DNA of 64,000 nt from Limnephilus marmoratus. Lineage: Eukaryota; Arthropoda; Insecta; Trichoptera; Limnephilidae. The notes below the pieces were generated by a model. That model had not been told where the DNA came from and did no database searches. It saw only the letters and a program-made list of their open reading frames with translations. Below, in pieces: positions 1 through 11,982 of this stretch. The stretch covers positions 56,999,819-57,063,818 of the forward strand of contig OU862908.1 of the NCBI GenBank assembly GCA_917880885.1. The letters run 5' to 3'. Positions within the stretch are counted from its first letter, which is position 1. Every line of letters starts with the position of its first letter. Made by a program: the position numbers and the translations under genes.

Positions 1-851
1 TTATCTATTATTTGTTTTATACATATATATAAAAAAATATTTATATATATGTACAAATATGATTTTTTCTTATTTTCTGTTAATTATCTATTTTTTGTTT
101 AATATATTTAAAAAAATATTATTTTTCGTTTGCTAAATTGTTGCGATTATCCGCCTTTTTAACTCGAGCTCTGCTCTTAAAAAGGGTGTAAAGCGTATTT
201 ATTAAATGTATTGTAATAGAAAACTTTATTTAATGTATGTAAACATGTAATTGATACTATTTTATTAAATAAAATAAAAATGTAGTATTAATAAAACATT
301 TTTACTATTAATAAACGTGTATTATTTTACCTAATGGAACCAGCTTGGGTTTAAAAGTATTAAGAGGGCCACGAAGGGGCAGTGTGAAAATTACCGGGCC
401 ACGGCAGAATAATGTTTGGGAAACCCTGCTACAGACTATAGACAATATATTTTTGTTACAAAATAGTAAAATGTTATAGGTTAGGTTTTAGTAGATATTT
501 TGTTGAAGGATATTTTGTTGCGGGATGAAAAACGCAGTACCATACTAATTCAACTACAATGTCGTTCAAGATTATAACACTGATCGGCATTCTTTCGTTT
601 CTGCCGACTTACAAGTATGTATTTATTATTTTTATCGTAACAATGAAATATTATTGACTGGCTCATAAATCTTTAACATAACGTTTCCTGTTTGCAGTCT
701 TAACAATGGATTTAACAAATGCATTGTTTGACCGTCATGTGATTTGTGATATTATATGAAGATTAGATAGCGCTAAGATCTATGCTAATCCAACTATGGG
801 AGTTCTAATATAGCAAGTATTCTATATGGTGGGCATAAATATCCATATTAT
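1..851. other. AT-rich stretch, no supported gene
   Basis: This stretch is mostly A/T-rich and holds no long reading frame. The only coding-like item is a short hydrophobic leader followed by a GTATGT donor at 559-614, discussed as a finding. The TTAA-flanked element of the next entry begins at its right border. I see no RNA gene. Confidence 0.5.
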
Positions 852-1552
852 TTAACCCCTCCGAATTTTCGCGAATATTCGCTTACGATGTCTCAAACAA
901 AATGACATTTTACGAAAACTTTGTGTTATTACCGCTTCACAATTAAAGCTCTATAAATGAAACATTTCTTAACGTAGCCGAACAGTAAAAACTGTTTTAG
1001 AAAAGTTACAAAATAAGCTTTCGAATTATTATATTACAAATTTCGAATTATTATATTAACATTTGTAAATATTAAAATTTAGAATGCAAACATTAAAAAA
1101 ATGTAAAAATGACTCACGTAATGTTTTTATGTGAAAACGGTACTAAAATCACAGATTATGTAAACAACAATACTTATTCTATTGTATAAATGTATAATAA
1201 ACACTTTTGTCGCCTCACTTTTTTATCATTTCATACAAAAATATTTAATAAAAATTAACAATGTCGAGCGGCCCGGCAATTTTTACCCGGCAATTTGGCG
1301 GGGAAAAATATATGTCAACCGCGCCACTGACAGAATATTCTTGTTATGTATTTCTATGAACAACATGAATAGGGATATACAGCTTGATTTACTATCGACC
1401 TTTTACTTTTTGTTTTAGGGATGTCACTAAAAGAATAACGGAGTTAGAACGATTTCTATGGAGACACACGCGTTGGCGTATAAACACGCTTATTGTTCTT
1501 GACTGCTGTCGTATTTCTAACGCATATATCTGCTTAAGTTGGTGACCGGTAA
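852..1552 (+). mobile_element. TTAA-flanked piggyBac-like MITE, copy 1
   Basis: A non-autonomous DNA element of about 0.7 kb. It starts TTAA-CCCCTCCGAATTTTCG and ends near 'gcttaagttggtgaccgg' followed by GTAA, probably a mutated TTAA. Its body matches copies at 47416-48110 (+) and 25396-26080 (inverted), for example 'aagctctataaatgaaac' and 'aacggagttagaacgattt'. TTAA target sites with termini beginning CC are the hallmark of the piggyBac superfamily. No transposase is encoded, so mobility would depend on an enzyme supplied elsewhere. Superfamily assignment is inferred from ends and target site only. Confidence 0.7.
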
Positions 1553-1770
1553 TATGATGAAAAACGTAATATACTCTTAAAGAATATTTTGAAGTCATCG
1601 CAGTTTCAGATCGATTTTTCGATTAGTTTTTAATTTCGTATGGGGTTAACCACTGTTTACCATTAAAACACCTGAAAAAATATGCAATTTTCTTTCTCTA
1701 TAATTTCCTTTAACATTACTCAAGTCACCTTTATATACGACAGTTTTATGATTTTTGAGGCGTATCTAGA

Positions 1771-2405
1771 TACCGCCGCCCCGGGAATCATTTATTGGAT
1801 ATGCAACACCCCTGCCAGAGGTCACCCCAAGTAATTCTCTACGTTTGGTGACTTAGCAGGAGTGCCCGGGTTCACAGGGTGAGGTTTGTCTAGGTCCTTG
1901 AGGCGGATGACCAGGACACACTGAACCCTAGATTCCTACCCACCCCTTAAACACTTTTACTTCCCAGAACTCTCCTCTCCTGCTTCCTTAAAAAAATACT
2001 CCACACAGCATCCCCAAAGATGACGTATGCCCCGAGCCGAGGGCCTCCTGTGTGGAGCTCATGTAAAAAAATGGGGGTGAGGTTTGTGGAGGTCTTGGCG
2101 GCAGATGCGTCTGCCCACCTACTGCTTGGCGGTCCGGGTCGGGAGCGACTGGTTGAGGGAGATGTTTTGACCTCTCCAGCCGGACTTGATGCATCGTCAG
2201 TGGGTGGAATGGATTCAAACGTCCGTCACCATTGGAAACACTGACCCCCAGATTCCTACCCATCCCTCATATCTTTTTCCTTACCAGAACCTCATTTTCT
2301 TCCTTTCCATAAAAAATCCTCCACACAGCATCCTCAAAGATGACATAGGCCCCGAGGGAAATTGTTTTCCTCAGGGCCTCCTATGTAGAGCTAATATAAA
2401 AAAGT
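1771..2405 (+). repeat. A-tailed dispersed repeat, two tandem copies
   Basis: Two head-to-tail copies of a dispersed repeat. The first (1771-2071) runs from 'taccgccgccccgggaat' to 'tgtggagctcatgtaaaaaa'. The second (about 2072-2405) lacks the 5' part and ends 'gagctaatataaaaaag'. Both carry the block 'cacacagcatcc..aaagatgac' and a 'cctcagggcctcct'-type stretch. The A-rich 3' end suggests retroposition (SINE-like), but I see no clear Pol III promoter, so the class is open. Related copies lie at 7539, 23529 (-), 49878 (-), 57794, 61677 (-) and 62811 (-). Confidence 0.65.
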
Positions 2406-2880
2406 AATTTTATTTCAATTAATCTGTCAAACCACAAAGTGACTAACTTCTACCCAAAGATATTCAATTCAATATCTTTGCTTCTACCAATGTACAATTT
2501 TATTTACTTTTGATGATATTATTTTTAAAAATATATTCATTTCTTATTAAAATCTCTGACAGATTGGTTTAAATATGCTCATTATTTATTTAAAGAATAT
2601 TTTTTTTTAAATTTTTATATTAATTTTATACACGATGCTTTGCTTTTGTAAGAAAGATAAATATCAAATTATGATAATATTAATATTTCATTGTATGAAC
2701 ACTTTGTGGGTAAACATAATTATAATAATTAGAATAAAATTTTAAATTCTTTTGGTTAAGACAAATATTAGCCATACGAGCCAGATCATCGGTAAGATCT
2801 TTATGTTAGTTTTTTTTTTAATTATTGAGTTAGTTTATACTACATGAATATAAACTAATAAGCACAATGTAACATTTCAT
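2406..2880. other. AT-rich spacer
   Basis: Very A/T-rich sequence between the tandem dispersed repeat and the LINE tail. It contains no convincing reading frame, and a 9-T run near 2811-2819 is the only notable low-complexity tract. I see nothing else in it. Confidence 0.5.
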
Positions 2881-2889
2881 TTGATAAAT

Positions 2890-3588
2890 TTAAATATTTT
2901 TACAGTAAGCATAACTTTTCTTTTTAAATACATTCATTCTTTCTTCATTCTTCATACTTTCAGGCATTTCATCATACATCTTTAGTCCTCTGTACACTAG
3001 GCAGTTCTGTGATTTTGATTTCTTCATTTGTAGCAATCGAACTCTGTTTATATTTCTTGTTTCGTAATTATGAATGTCTCTATTAAAAACAATTTCATCC
3101 TTAAAGTATTTTGGCATTTGGTTTTTCATAATTTTCTGCACAAAAATTAACACATTAAATAGTAGTCTCTTTTTTATTGGAATCCAATTTAGCTCCTCTC
3201 TCATTTGATTAATCCTTGCGTATTTGCCTTTCCCCAGTATACAACTCATAGCTTTGTTTTGTGTAACTTCTAGTTTGTTCAAATTTCCTTCATTGGCCAA
3301 ATATAACATTGTAGAGCAGTAGTCCAAATGTGGAGCAACGATAGTTTTATAAATGAGCTCCGTAGTGTTTCTATTTAATTTACGTCTTAGTCTTTTAAGA
3401 AAATTTACCTTTTTTACCACATATTCAAAGTTTGCTGTGAAAGTCAGTTTTGAGTCGAGTATTACACCCAGGTATTTGATTTCATTTACTTTTCCAATTT
3501 TTTTACCACTGATTGTCAAATTTAACTCTGTGTTACGTGTTTTATTGCCTATTTCCATATATTTTATTTTGTTTACGTTCAGTTTCAA
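2890..3588 (-). pseudogene. 3' end of a non-LTR retrotransposon reverse transcriptase ORF
   Basis: An open frame of about 232 codons on the minus strand. It reads as the thumb and C-terminal part of a LINE reverse transcriptase: 'KYLGVILDSKLTF' follows the palm domain in jockey/CR1-type elements, and 'LDYCSTMLYLAN' and 'LEVTQNKAMSCILG' match the conserved 'Q..A.R.I' block near the ORF end. The palm with its YADD motif is absent, so the copy is 5'-truncated near 3605, as expected from incomplete target-primed reverse transcription. The frame is intact, which suggests a fairly young insertion. Clade within the jockey/CR1 group is not determined. Confidence 0.75.
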
Positions 3589-3605
3589 CTTGTTGGAATG
3601 TTAAT

Positions 3606-5340
3606 AAATTAGACAGTATATTTGCATACGGGTGCAGGTACATTTGGAAGTAGATAATTTTACTACTTCAAAGGAAACTAATTTGGCAGAGTAAAATCTT
3701 TTAAATTGTCATTCATAAGAATCCTTAATAGTAGGTATGCATCGGGGAAACACATTTCAACTATTAAATAGGTTAATCACAAAGGCAGCCAGTTTGCAAT
3801 TCGGAGAATTAAAAATGACACCGCAGCCCTAATAGCACTATTAGTTCTGCGGATTTCCAAGAATCCATATAATCTTGGAATGTTTGGGTTTTTAGGAAGA
3901 AATTTCACTTTATCATGTAATGTCTCCTTTTAATCTGCCTCTTCTATGTTACGAACATACCTTTAAATACACTGTAACTCTGTAATTAAGTTAATATGTT
4001 TTTGGTTTAGATTGAATCGAAAACGGTTGGTTTCAAGCGTTAATGGTACAGACAATAAAGGGGTATTCAAACTTAGTTATTTTATTATAATAATAGTATT
4101 CTTCGTTATCGCCTTGAAAAAATGGGCATCAACATCGTAGTAACCTGTTACGAATCTAGTTAGACACTTATCTATTCCATAAGAGATTTAATCATCAAAA
4201 GATGTGGTAGTGCTATTTATAAACTCTCCAGCAACACTGGGAACATTCTCCTGTCTCATTGTGCAATGCCTAGTACTGGATTTCAGGTTTCTCCATATAC
4301 AAAATGACGCAACCCTTTTTTATGCTACGCCTCTGGTTTACAATGTTGTTTTTCCCAGTGTGCTCATGCTCATACATGGGCGAGCCCTTTTACCGAGGGC
4401 AGTGGCGTGGCCAACAGGCAATGACCCCCATTCTCAAGGGCATCCGCGTAATAAATTATTGCGTCTTGCCGTGGAATGTTCGGATTATACAGTGCAATGT
4501 TACCGTAACAAAAAAGCAGCAGGTACCTAACGATAAAAAAGACTTGAGATTTTTATTTGGAATTTATTTGCTGTCTTGCGAGATGTTTTATGGGAGATAA
4601 TGCACGCCTCGAGCAAGATATACTAAGGTTCCTTGATTGTACAATTTGATTTAAATTCCAACACATCCATTACGCAAGTCTTAAACTCTTGGCGCCAGTG
4701 CCCGATAATCTGCTGCAATCTGCTGGAGAGAGCAGTCGAGATAAATACTCATCGATCATATTTTTACCAACATTCAAAGAACTTTTAGACCCTTATTATA
4801 AAATAACCCTCCTGTCACATTGGACGTTATCTTGGTTCAGCGACTTATACAACATTTTATGCACACTTGCATAATATATTACACGGGTGGTTAGGTAGAT
4901 AAAAATACTCGTTATTCATTAATTTTTATTCGTGATCGAATCATCTCGTGATTTTATCGAACGATTGATGAACGTCGTATCCTACTCATTGATTACAGAT
5001 CTTCAATCATTCCTTTTTTATTATGATTGATTGTTATTTAACGAAGCTTAAGTCGGTAGCTTTAATCATCGATAAGCCAACTGGCAGTGATTCAAATTGT
5101 ATGTATTCGATAATTAAGAACTTGTTATTCTGTCTTCTACGTAAATATTGTTAAAATATGCATTACGGTTCGTAGAGAATGCATTGAACAACATTTTCTA
5201 CGAATCTTGTTGCATTACCATCATTTTTACAGGTGTCTAGTAACTACCTAGTTATTAGGTAACTTTCGAATGTTTTTTTATTAGCAACTAAAATATCCAC
5301 CATAAAAAGCTTTTAAAAAAATGTATGTTTTATCTGACTA
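3606..5340. other. Intergenic DNA, no supported gene
   Basis: About 1.7 kb without recognisable coding homology. Several frames of 60-110 codons around 4200-4870 are open by chance and overlap each other, with no family motif. It may contain old unrecognised repeats. Nothing further can be supported. Confidence 0.45.
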
Positions 5341-5344
5341 ATGA

Positions 5345-5505
5345 CTGGGTTCAAATTATGGGGAATCTTTGGGAATAGGTAATAGTTGAGGATGGGGAAT
5401 AATTGGTAATAGAGAATTATTCGGAATGGGAAATCGGAATAGGGAATCGTTGGGAAAGGGAATCATTAGGAATGTGGAATCATTGGGAATGGTAATGATT
5501 GCAAA
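5345..5505 (+). repeat. Degenerate GGGAATCATT-type low-complexity repeat
   Basis: An imperfect tandem array of short units of the type 'gggaatcattgggaat', beginning near 'gggttcaaattatggggaat' and ending just before the element at 5542. Units vary between 8 and 18 bases. It looks like a decayed microsatellite. Confidence 0.55.
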
Positions 5506-5541
5506 TGAAATCTTTCGCTTGGAAAGGGTCGTTTCTTTGAT

Positions 5542-6281
5542 GACTCCAGATACTAATATCTACAGCCTGTATGTCGGACGAATATCTACAGCTCATAATA
5601 TGTTGGACTAATATCTACGAACTTCAGAGTGTTAACTAATATCTACAGAGCTAAGGTCGGACGAATATCTTAGTGGTGACTAATATCTATGGAGCGTAGG
5701 TTGGACTAATATCTACAGAGGGCAGCTGAGCAAGAGGTTGTACGGAAAAGCATAAATTTCTTCAATTACGTAATTACGTAAAGGCTTAAACGTTTAAAGT
5801 ACGTACATGAAGTTTTTGCATAGGTAATATTACGTATTTTGCTGTTTACGAGGACAATAATTTATTGAACAAACATGAAGGTACACGTCACCACAACCTA
5901 ACCTAACCTAACGTAACTGACATGGTAACAGAGTAAATAATTTAGAAGCACTCGAAATAAAGAAAATGTTAAAACAAAAACCCAAATACTTAATAATCAG
6001 CTAAATGTGTCCAATAGTCCGATATTAGGGATTTTTACATACATACATACATACATACATAAATTAAGTTTTTTAAACTACATAATATGCAATATTATAT
6101 TATTCCAATATGCTATACATAATTGCAAATCCAACCTCTGCCAGTGCTGTAGATATTCGTACACACTTTAGTTCTCATAGATATTAGTCAGCAGTTTGAG
6201 CTGTAGATATTCATACGCACTTTGGTTCTCATAGATATTAGTCCGATTTGTTCAGTTTTTGGAATTCCTGTAGATATTAGT
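5542..6281. mobile_element. DNA element with many subterminal inverted motifs, copy 1
   Basis: An element of about 740 bases. Its left arm carries about seven versions of 'actaatatctacag' or 'gaatatctacag' in one orientation (5550-5725), and its right arm about five versions of the reverse complement 'ctgtagatatt(agt/cg)' (6145-6281). Both ends are shared with the shorter copy at 50022-50442: the left begins 'gactccagatac' and the right ends 'ctgtagatattagt'. No transposase frame lies between. Dense subterminal repeats are known in several DNA transposon groups where they bind transposase; the superfamily here is unknown. The centre holds an (acat)n microsatellite. Confidence 0.65.
6037..6061 (+). 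repeat. (ACAT)n microsatellite
   Basis: About six units of the tetranucleotide acat, inside the centre of the element with subterminal inverted motifs. The second copy of that element has a shorter run near 50206-50220, so the tract varies between copies. Confidence 0.85.
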
Positions 6282-6289
6282 GTAATCCT

Positions 6290-7117
6290 TCTTTGATTAC
6301 TCTTAGCAATAATGGTATTTTTATGAAGACAAAAATAATTCGTTGCGAATGCTGAAGAGATTTCAATTTTGATCACATTTTTTTCTTGCCTGCTAAAATC
6401 CTGCAAACAGGACTGGGGTGAGAATGGAGCAATCATTCACAATATCTACTCAAAAAACGGAATGCAAAAATGTGAAGTACATATAATTTTTTAAAGCTAT
6501 TGTCTCCCAAATATTAGGCACTAATAATAATGGCGTGAAAAACAAAGTGTGACACTTTCATTACCGAATTCGAATTCTTAGAAATGTGATTAGTTTTATA
6601 GTGGTGTTTTCATCGCTTGCGACACTGTTATCCATGCCATTTGCAATACTGGCTACATTGAATTAAAATAAGTAAATTAAACAAGAATAATATAGGAATG
6701 TAGGTTATTAAGTTCCATGAATTACGACGAACAGTTGTTATTACTCACTCCATCTGCGTGTGTTAAGACCTTCGCAGATTGGCGAGAAGTCCCATTAGCT
6801 TCTAACCATCCTATTCATGAGTTAAGATTGAAATCTATTCTTCGGCGAAATGATCCATGACTCATGATTCATCAGTCACGAGGATTTGAGCTGAGTTTTT
6901 GTGGACATTCGGAACAATCGTGGACATAATCGAAGTATTCTTTTCAAATGTGTATAAATATTCTATTGAAAATTTTAATTAATAACTGCAATGTTTAATT
7001 AAGAGTTGTCTGATAATTATATTTTTATAATTAGTAATTACAAAAATTACTACACAACTTTAGTAGTTTTAATGCGAAGAATCGAACAAAATTATTTTGA
7101 ACTTTGTTTTCGTTTCA
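6290..7117. other. Intergenic DNA, no supported gene
   Basis: A/T-rich spacer between the inverted-motif element and a short Helitron. No reading frame with recognisable motifs, no tRNA-like fold and no strong inverted repeat noticed. Confidence 0.45.
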
Positions 7118-7304
7118 TCTAATATATAAAATTCTCGTGTCACGGTGTTTGTTATCATACTCCTCTGATACTGACAAAAACAAAACACGGACAGTTGGGC
7201 ATCGATAATTGCTTCATTGTGTAATTTTTAACTTAATAAAAATACTTAATTTAATTCAACAGTTATTGATTCTGAGGCGGTACGAAGTTCGTCGGGTCAG
7301 CTAG
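7118..7304 (+). mobile_element. Short non-autonomous Helitron
   Basis: A 187-base sequence beginning TCTAATATATAAAATTCTCG and ending 'gtcgggtcagctag', inserted between A and T. Helitrons start TC, end CTRR (here CTAG) and insert between A and T without target duplication, so both ends fit. The 5' block 'attctcgtgtcacggtgtt' is typical of small insect Helitrons as I recall them. No Rep/helicase is present; the element would depend on one encoded elsewhere. Confidence 0.75.
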
Positions 7305-7538
7305 TAATAAATAAAGATCTTTAATTTTTGTTTAATATGTAGGTACATTTTGCCTATCGGCATTATATTAACACATTGGTAATTTTTTTTAATGAACGTT
7401 TTTTTAGGTTAGAAGTTATAACTTATAACGGTACGAATATCCGTGAAATGGCTAAAATATGAGTGGAACGGGATTTCACGGTCGTTAATATAACATGACC
7501 ACTTTCAATTTAGGAGGCACCCGCCAATACCCATGGGT

Positions 7539-7952
7539 ACCGCCGCCCCGGGAACCATTTATTGGATAACCAACACCTCTGTCACAGGTCACACCAAGTA
7601 GGTCGCTGCATCATATTAGGGAGCCCGGGTTCATGAGGCGAGATTTCTTCGGGTCAATTTTGGTCAGCCGGTCCGGTAGAGACTGGATTAGGGAGACCTT
7701 TTTTATCTCTCCAGCAGGACTCTCTCGGAACGTCGCCTTGTACCGCAATCCGGGAGGGACGGATTTACAAGTCCGTTACTCTTGACCCCCGAATTCCTAG
7801 CCACCCCTCATGTCTTTTTCCTTCCCAGAACTTCCTTTCTTTCCTTTGCTTAGAAAGATCCTTCACATAGCATCCTCTAAGATGATACCGGCCCTGATGG
7901 AAATTATTTTCCTCACGGAAAATTTCCTCTGTGTGGAGCTAATGTAAAAAAA
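7539..7952 (+). repeat. A-tailed dispersed repeat, full-length copy
   Basis: A full-length copy of the family seen at 1771. It starts 'taccgccgccccgggaac', passes through 'ttattggataaccaacacc', a 'gcccgggttcatgaggcg' block and a pyrimidine-rich 'cttcccagaacttc' block, and ends 'ggagctaatgtaaaaaaag'. It holds no reading frame. This copy and 1771 define the 5' boundary of the family at about the same base. Confidence 0.65.
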
Positions 7953-8984
7953 GTAATTCATATAAAATTTCGATTGTGAAAGTTGTTTTTTCCAGGGCCA
8001 TCCAAAGCATTTAATTTCAACTATTGACTGTATTTTTTATTATTAATTCATCGTTATTAATTCTAGACTTAAAATTTTTTGATGTCCTACTGTCTCACTG
8101 TTGAGAACGGACACTTTAAAACGTGAGCAGTTTTTTTAATAAAAATAATAACACATGATAAAACCAAAAATAATAACACAATATAATGACATTTAAAGTA
8201 TCAGACAATCATCATCGAACCATTGAAAAAATACATACTTATAAATTTTATTATTTCCTAAATAAGATGCTAATCAAATGGTTCCATGTTTGATCTCCAT
8301 TGCAAAATACTGAAACTTTCACATCACACACAATAGGTAAGCTACAATAACTATTGGAAAATATTAATTTACAGTGCGTCAGCTGTGAAAATCCATGTAA
8401 CATTATAATTTACCTGGAAGTCTTAGAAAACAATTACTGCAACTCTGTTGCAGATTCGTGCATTATCTTTAATGGTGCTTTACAATAGGTATGAAGGAGC
8501 GTGATATTTGGTTTCCCCAAGTAATTATACTGAAAATACCGGCCAGTCTGAAAGTTAAAGGCAAAGTCACCGTTGTCCGTGTTTAGTATTAACTGCCAAC
8601 ACTGTTTACTGTGCATTGTTTGCCGAAGAATTCACCACTTGTGGTTTGCTTGCTTTTAATACTTCCTCGTACAAACGACCCATGCTGCATTGCAAAACAA
8701 ACATCAATCATTATTTTACCTAACGGTTTGAAAAGGCAGCTAAATATGTTTTTAAAAACGCAGTGAATGGTGAATTTCAAAATAAAAAAAAGTGGAAAAC
8801 CTTCCACATCGGGAAGCGTGTTACTGGTAGCCATGATAGCTTAGTGGTGTAGCAGCCGAAAAATAAAAGGTACCTACAGATTTTGTTATTGTAGTTTTGG
8901 TACATCCATTGGTATAGGTATAGAAGCTTGGACCATCAATAAAAATGAGAAAAAATTATGGTATTCTCTAAAAAGACAGAGTCT
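7953..8984. other. Intergenic DNA, no supported gene
   Basis: About 1 kb of A/T-rich sequence. Two small minus-strand frames (8434-8616 and 8589-8834) show no family motif and poor coding character. I see no repeat shared with the rest of the window here. Confidence 0.45.
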
Positions 8985-9385
8985 GCAATTCACACGCGGT
9001 AGTGAAACCTTTAGAAAACTAAAGTAGAGAAGAGTGGGAAGGCTACGAAGCGCCTTACAAAGAGGAGACCGATTATACTCTCTCTTTCTCTCGCAGGCTA
9101 AATTCCGTGGAATGCATGTGTTTGTCTCTTTTTAGTGTTGCTATGTTTCGCTTCATCGAGTTTCAAACCACAAAGAAATTTTCACTTCAATATATGCCAG
9201 GTACCATTTCCACGTGAAAATGAACTAACGTTTACGCGGTGGCGTAAACATGAACTAACGTTTTTTTTTGTTATTTATTTTTGGGGTGTTATGCCGTGTT
9301 GCGCTACCTCCTCCTTTAGCCAACGTTTCGGACATTGAATCGCACATCACAATCACACATCTGCCCTGATGATGGACATTGTAAC
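8985..9385. mobile_element. Composite hairpin MITE, copy 1
   Basis: Two blocks that recur together at three sites. The first block (8985-9195) includes 'aaagaggagaccgattat', 'ctctcgcaggctaaat' and 'tttcgcttcatcgagttt'. The second (about 9285-9385) begins 'ttggggtgttatgccgtg' and runs to 'ccaacgtttcggaca'; in the copy at 58745 this block is followed by its reverse complement, forming a hairpin. Pairings at 35960-36320 and, inverted, 58745-59290 show the blocks belong to one element. No coding sequence is present. Confidence 0.6.
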
Positions 9386-9399
9386 GCTGTGAAAACCTA

Positions 9400-10680
9400 A
9401 AATCATGAACTAACGTCATATCTTTATATTTGAATCTTGCAACCACACTTACTATTGTTGTTTCGTAGGCGACAACTTTTTCGCCAACTTATACGTAGCT
9501 CTGCAACATGCTTCGATTGTTCAACAAGAAAAAATATACCGAAAAAAGCGTTCGAGTTTTGAGAGAAGCCACGTAGCAATATACCAGTTGAAAATAAAGC
9601 CTTTGAAAGTACTATAAAAATAATGTACATGAACCTACATACAAAATTGTTATGAAAGTCTGTAAGGTATGCACATTGTGACATTACAAGGATAAAATCT
9701 TTTCTTTAACTCCCCAGACTTCAGACCTATTTTTTCGGAAGCTCATTACCGCTTCGCAATAAAATCCAAATACCTATATGGAATATTTCAAAAGCAACTG
9801 TGGAGAATCTTTGTAAGCTCCACAGGAGTTCTTGGCGCTAGTGGCGAATATTATTCAATGACTTGATTGTTTGAGGTGTCAATCATCTTCACAATTATTA
9901 ATGAAATGGGAACACGCGGAGTGGAGGATATGTCAAAACACTCTACAGATTGCGCCTCTGGCGAGTCGGACTCTAATTGGATAATGCCGGCGAACCCATA
10001 TTTTGGTCACGTGGTGTGTAGATATGTAATACCGCGGGGAATTCCAACACATAGAAAGTACAGGGCTCTAGCTGCAGTTTGCAGCACAAAATAATTTTTA
10101 TATTATTGGTTGAAACCTTTCTTCCAAATAATTTAGGTTTTATTCAGGCTTCTACCTGCTACCTGCTACTTCCTTCCCGTGTTTCCAATATTTTCTTTTT
10201 TTGGTCGAAGATCTTTAAATCGATGCTTGCTCCCTTCTTCTTTTGCGGTCTTCTTCTTTCTGGTGGCATTTTTCTGTTTAATTATTTTTTAACGCAAACC
10301 GGATGGCGTTTTGTCCCTGCAAACGTATTCCCCAATTTCTCTCTGGATTTTTACACTAGTGCAAATATTTTTTAATATAATACAGATATAGACCACCAGC
10401 ATGTCGCTACGTTTTGCTTTTTTTTGATTAGTTACTTCTTACAGGAGTTGGGACCCTCCAACAATCGTAAAAATTGCCAGGTTTGAACGCCATCAACAGG
10501 CGTCCTGTATACAAACTAGACAATGTTTTTTTTAAAGCTAAACGTACAGACAAAGATTTTTTTTCTAATACAGTTGGTAAAAAAATCTTATAAATCGGTC
10601 CAGTTTTGGAGTAGAAAAATGGGAAATACAAAACCACGATTTTGATGATTTTAATTTAATAAGGCTTATTTTAATTTAAT
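9400..10680. other. Intergenic DNA, no supported gene
   Basis: About 1.3 kb with scattered small frames that lack recognisable motifs. It ends in the duplicated phrase 'attttaatttaataaggc' just before the satellite. Nothing more can be supported. Confidence 0.4.
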
Positions 10681-10683
10681 AAG

Positions 10684-11545
10684 GTATCGGCCGTATCATT
10701 GATACGGCCGATACGGCGGTAGCTACGCCCTGCTTAAGAGCAGTGGAGTAGCGTACCTTGGAGGGGCCCTGTATCAAAATTAGTTGGGGGCCCAAATAAA
10801 GGATAAAGATTTCTCACAAAAGAAACAAAAGGCCTCTGTATCCCCGGGGCCCCGTATCATTGAAACGGCTGATACGGCGGTAGCTACGTCCCTGCTTAAG
10901 AGCAATGGAGTAGCGTGCCTAGGAGGGGCCCTGTATAAAAATTAGTTGGGGGCCCAAATGAAGGATAAAGATTTCTCATAAAAGAAACAAAAGGCCTCTG
11001 TATCCCGGGGGCCCCGTATCATTGATACGGCCGATACGGCGGTAGCTACGTCCCTGCTTATGAGCAGTGGAGTAGCGTGCCTTGGAGGGGCCCTGTATCA
11101 AAATTAGTTGGGGGCCCAAATTAAGGATAAAGATTTCTCATAAAAGAAACAAAAGGCCTCTGTATCCCGGGGGCCCCGTATCATTGATGCGGCCGATACG
11201 GCGGTAGCTACGTCCCTGCTTATGAGCAGTGGAGTAGCGTGCCTTGGAGGGGCCCTGTATCAAAATTAGTTGGGGGCCCGAATGAAGGATAAAGATTTCT
11301 CACAAAAGAAACAAAAGGCCTCTGTAGCCCGGGGGGCTGTATCATTGATACGGCTGATACGGCGGTAGCTTCGCCCCTGCTTAAGAGCAGTGGAGTAGCG
11401 TGCCTGGGAGGGGCCCTGTATGAAAATTAGTTGGGGGGCCTAAATGAAGGATAAAGATTTCTCACAAAAGAAACAAAAGGCCTCTGTAGCCCGGGGGGCC
11501 CGTATCATTGATACGCCTGATACGGCGGTAGCTACGCCCCTGTAA
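10684..11545 (+). repeat. 162-bp tandem satellite, about five units
   Basis: A head-to-tail array with period 162 bases (the last two units 160-161). The phrase 'ctgctta(a/t)gagca(g/a)tggagtag' recurs at about 10732, 10894, 11056, 11218 and 11379. Each unit contains 'ttagttgggggcccaaat', 'ggataaagatttctca', 'aggcctctgta' and a palindromic 'gtatcattgatacggc' segment. Units differ by only a few substitutions, so amplification or homogenisation is recent. The array is more G/C-rich than its surroundings. Its right end abuts the SINE at 11545. Confidence 0.9.
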
Positions 11546-11965
11546 TGAAGACAATATGAGCGAAACTCGATAAAAAATCTGAAACAGAAAAATCAGAAAA
11601 AGATACGGTTACACCTAGGAGTTGAACCCAGGATCTTTGACTTGCAGGATCAGTGCTCTACCAACTGAGCTAATGTGTCCCTATCCGATTCGGTCATATT
11701 TAACCGTATCATTCTTCGACTAAAAACTATTATTGCATTATATTCACTTTCTTAACGCATATTTTTATTGGCTACTATCTTTATGTGTGATTGTAAGATT
11801 CAACCCGAACTAAATGCTATCTAGATAGTATCTTGAATAAATTAATCAATTTTCATTTTATGCGACATTTATTGACTCTTCTGGAAGTCTAAGATGAATA
11901 TTTATTTTTATTTTTAAAATAATGATTTTTAACAATTGATTATGCTTATTTTAATTTGAGGTTTT
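11545..11965 (-). mobile_element. tRNA-derived SINE-like element, copy 1
   Basis: A minus-strand element with a tRNA-like segment at 11610-11680. Read on the minus strand this shows an A box 'tagctcagttggtagagc' and a B box 'gggttcaactcc', the internal Pol III promoter. Flanking parts on both sides ('agcgaaactcgat', 'ttcgggttgaatc', 'gtagccaataaaa') recur in the copy at 59715-60075. The element is therefore about 0.4 kb with the tRNA-like region internal, which is unusual for a simple SINE. It is not called as a functional tRNA because acceptor-stem pairing is poor. Confidence 0.65.
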
Positions 11966-11982
11966 ACTCATCAAATTAAAAA

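Noticed and set aside
4204..4600. Plus-strand frames of about 100 codons
   Set aside because: Two overlapping frames, no recognised domain, no splice-site support; treated as chance.
11610..11680. Functional tRNA gene on the minus strand
   Set aside because: A and B boxes are good, but acceptor-stem pairing is poor and the segment is part of a repeated element with a second copy at 59931.
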